In this document: positions 34,137 to 35,892 of the stretch, one piece after another
Layout of the letters: the number at the start of each line of letters is the position of its first letter
How positions within the stretch are numbered: position 1 is the first letter of the stretch
Virus record (IMG/VR): IMGVR_UViG_3300033141_003411
Span: 1-35,892 of that record
Direction: 5' to 3' (one strand)
DNA: 35,892 nucleotides
DNA from: a virus
Made by a program: the position numbers and the translations under genes
The notes under the pieces: generated by a model
Told to the model about the DNA's origin: nothing
The model's input: the letters and a program-made list of their open reading frames with translations, nothing else
Databases searched by the model: none

Positions 34137-35378
34137 ATGTTATCACGTTTTTCAAGTGTAGAAACAGCAGCCGAAAAAAAGCGGGTGCTGTATGAAGGAA
34201 CAAGTGTTATTTATGAAGGTATGCCACTCTGTTATAATTATGACACGACCGACAATATTGACGGCTATGATAACACAGATGGGGCAGGTACTACAACTGA
34301 CGAGGGTCATCAAAACGAAGGCAAATACAACCGTGTTGAAGACCCTTCTGCGGACAACCAAGAGTTTTTTGCCGGTTTTGTTGCTGGAAGTGGTTTGGAT
34401 GGAGTAACTGGCAGTGGCAGTCAGTGGTTAGACATTTATGTGCCTAATGGGGCCATTGTACCAGTGCGGACTGATAAGAGCATTACAATTAAAGACAGGC
34501 TTTATCTTGAGCATGACGAGGTTACTGTTGTGAACGCAACTCAGACTGGTATGGGTGTTTGTGTTGCAGAAGCAATAGAGACTGTGGACAGGTCAGATAC
34601 GGCAGGCATAGTTCTTGCCAGAATTCATCCACCTTTTGAGAGCACTGTTTACAATGGGACTCTTGGGACTGCTTTTTCTGAGAATCTTTGGGAAGACTGT
34701 CCTTATGAGGAAATAGCCAGAAATCCTGGTCTTGGTGTTACTTATTTTGATGACTATATGGGAATGAGCAACACTACCACGGCTGAGGGCTGGGTTATTA
34801 CTCAGACAACTTCTGGTACAATGTTACCCACGTCTGTTGAGGGTGGAGCACTACTACTTGATACTGCTGGACACAATGCAGCAGATGATGGTATTGAGTG
34901 TCAGTTGTTGAATTGCCGTGTAAAGCCTGCTGCTGGAAAAACTATTTGGTTTGAAGCACGGGTCAAAATGAATGATGCTACTGACCAGTATTATGTTGGT
35001 CTTGCTGCAACAGATACAAGTATTATTCCTACGGGTGCAATGGATGATTCTGTGGATAAGTGTGGCTTTGTCCATCTTGCGGCTTCAACAGATAACAAGA
35101 TTTCGTCTATTACTGCAAGGACCTCTGCGGATGACTTGACTGCGGATGTTGCAGATAACACGGATGGTACGTATATGACAGTAGGTTTCCGTATTACAGG
35201 CTTGACTTCTGTTGAGTTCTATGTTAATGGGGTACTTGTTGAGACGGGAACAACTGCTGCTAATATACCAAATGCCGAGATGTGTTTAACTTTAGTTTGC
35301 AAGACTGAAGCTACTGATGCTGATGCCGAGATGACTGTTGATTGGGTAAGACTTGCACAATTAGGAGCACGTGCGTAA
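34137..35378 (+). CDS. Capsid decoration or fibre protein with lectin-like C-terminal domain
   Basis: The 413-residue protein has an N-terminal beta-rich part (about 15-180: YEGTSVIYEGMPLCYNYD, FFAGFVAGSGLDGV, GSQWLDIYVPNGAIVPVRTDKSITI) like capsid decoration proteins. The C-terminal domain (about 205-410: YFDDYMGM, GWVITQTTSGT, GALLLDTAG, TIWFEARVKM, YMTVGFRITGLTSVEFYVNG, MTVDWVRLAQ) has the jelly-roll pattern of concanavalin/LamG-like domains. It probably decorates the capsid and may bind glycans. The SD is AGAGAGGATTTTGAA-ATG. Confidence 0.7.
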   Translation: MLSRFSSVETAAEKKRVLYEGTSVIYEGMPLCYNYDTTDNIDGYDNTDGAGTTTDEGHQNEGKYNRVEDPSADNQEFFAGFVAGSGLDGVTGSGSQWLDIYVPNGAIVPVRTDKSITIKDRLYLEHDEVTVVNATQTGMGVCVAEAIETVDRSDTAGIVLARIHPPFESTVYNGTLGTAFSENLWEDCPYEEIARNPGLGVTYFDDYMGMSNTTTAEGWVITQTTSGTMLPTSVEGGALLLDTAGHNAADDGIECQLLNCRVKPAAGKTIWFEARVKMNDATDQYYVGLAATDTSIIPTGAMDDSVDKCGFVHLAASTDNKISSITARTSADDLTADVADNTDGTYMTVGFRITGLTSVEFYVNGVLVETGTTAANIPNAEMCLTLVCKTEATDADAEMTVDWVRLAQLGARA

Positions 35379-35443
35379 TTGATTTAATGGGATTGGGGCA
35401 CAGTGCCCCTTTCCTTTTCTTTAAATACTTAAAGGAGACAGAA

Positions 35444-35680
35444 ATGAAACGTTATAAACTTGATTTAACTGAATACAATGTAGAAGTTGCTGTCAACAAA
35501 AGAAATGAAAAAACTAAAAAGGTTGAGTTGGTAACTGAGACTGTTCCATATCCTATAAAAAAACACCTTTCAAATTGGTTGTGTATTGAGGGAGTTTTTA
35601 AGGGGGGTATGGAGTGTTGCAAGGCTTATGACTTGTCTAAACAGATTGCAAATGCCCCTAATGGGGAGTTTACTTGTTGA
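35444..35680 (+). CDS. Hypothetical head-region protein (78 residues)
   Basis: ATG 35444 has AAAGGAGACAGAA upstream; the longer ORF start overlaps the previous gene. The product is MKRYKLDLTEYNVEVAVNKR, then VELVTETVPYPIKKHLSNWL and CCKAYDLSKQIANAPNGEF. Proteins of this 'YPxxxHLSxxL' style often occur after capsid genes in phages, with unknown role. Confidence 0.6.
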   Translation: MKRYKLDLTEYNVEVAVNKRNEKTKKVELVTETVPYPIKKHLSNWLCIEGVFKGGMECCKAYDLSKQIANAPNGEFTC

Positions 35681-35822
35681 TGAAAAGGAAATGGGTTTAA
35701 TTAGAAAAGCAATGGATGCTTTGATTTCTCAGAAAAAAGACATTGCAAACGGAGTAATACCTCTTGGCGGCAAAGTACATGAGACTTGTATTCGGCGAGT
35801 TTTCCAAGCAGAGGAAGTTTAA
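35661..35822 (+). CDS. Small helical head-region protein (53 residues)
   Basis: Several starts are possible; ATG 35661 overlaps the upstream gene by 20 bases. The product is MGSLLVDEKEMGLIRKAMDA, then LISQKKDIANGVIPLGGKVHE and TCIRRVFQAEEV. It is helical and has no recognised family. It probably forms a unit with the preceding gene. Confidence 0.5.
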   Translation: MGSLLVDEKEMGLIRKAMDALISQKKDIANGVIPLGGKVHETCIRRVFQAEEV

Positions 35823-35839
35823 GGGGGAGTTTCTCTATA

Positions 35840-35870
35840 GAGACAGATGCAACTGTCTCCTTTGTTATTT
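35840..35870 (+). terminator. Probable rho-independent terminator
   Basis: GAGACAG (35840-35846) and CTGTCTC (35853-35859) form a perfect 7-bp stem with loop ATGCAA, followed by CTTTGTTATTTT. It lies directly after the last complete gene and would end or attenuate capsid-region transcription. Confidence 0.75.
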
Positions 35871-35892
35871 TCTGTAATAGGTAGGTCGGAGT

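Noticed and set aside
1-35892. Integrase, repressor or attachment site indicating a temperate phage
   Set aside because: No integrase or CI-like repressor frame and no flanking direct repeats were found in this window, though the rest of the genome is not visible.

Overview
This window is part of the genome of a tailed, apparently lytic double-stranded DNA bacteriophage (Caudoviricetes). It carries terminase, portal, scaffold and capsid genes plus a phage replication set (family A DNA polymerase, DnaB-type helicase, TOPRIM primase, SSB). I see no integrase, repressor, rRNA, tRNA or CRISPR array. The sequence is AT-rich and genes are tightly packed, commonly overlapping as ATGA or TAATG, with strong Shine-Dalgarno (SD) sequences. 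Promoters are sigma70-like, so the host is a bacterium; nothing visible fixes its phylum.

Layout: (1) 1-1505, plus strand: the 3' end of a late operon, with the C-terminal part of a large virion/polyvalent-type protein and a tiny XhlA/holin-like membrane protein. (2) 1473-22811, minus strand: a long early/middle region of about 65 genes. From its promoter-proximal end it holds small zinc-ribbon genes, DNA polymerase, a dense field of micro-proteins of 26-100 residues (many Cys-rich, several single-helix membrane peptides), a PD-(D/E)XK nuclease split over two frames, a GroES-like co-chaperonin between two paralogues, SSB, DnaB-like helicase, primase, NinG, a DUF6899 protein, a dATP/dGTP diphosphohydrolase-type protein, a deoxyribosyltransferase-like protein and a metallophosphoesterase. 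(3) 22812-23473: a non-coding divergent switch region with promoters on both strands and AT-rich repeats, a candidate origin. (4) 23474-35892, plus strand: the late operon with small and large terminase, an SPFH/Band 7 protein, portal, a lipoprotein, endonuclease VII, a cluster of tiny basic proteins, scaffold, major capsid protein and a large surface protein with a lectin-like C-terminus. The plus genes at both window edges suggest that the late region runs off the right edge and returns at the left edge of a circular or circularly permuted map.

The strongest structural signal outside the genes is a family of eight near-identical promoters (TTGACT, 17 or 18 nt, TATAAT, with a conserved AATTATGG in the spacer). 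In four of them the ATG lies exactly seven bases after the -10 box, which predicts leaderless mRNAs. Other points of interest are an attenuator-like structured leader (14915-15137), a hairpin-plus-leader motif shared by the capsid gene and an orphan site, a capsid-region gene that appears to start at ATT, and four places where coding potential jumps frame.

Many genes below 60 residues were found by reading the sequence directly. Family names come from recognised motifs and not from a database search.
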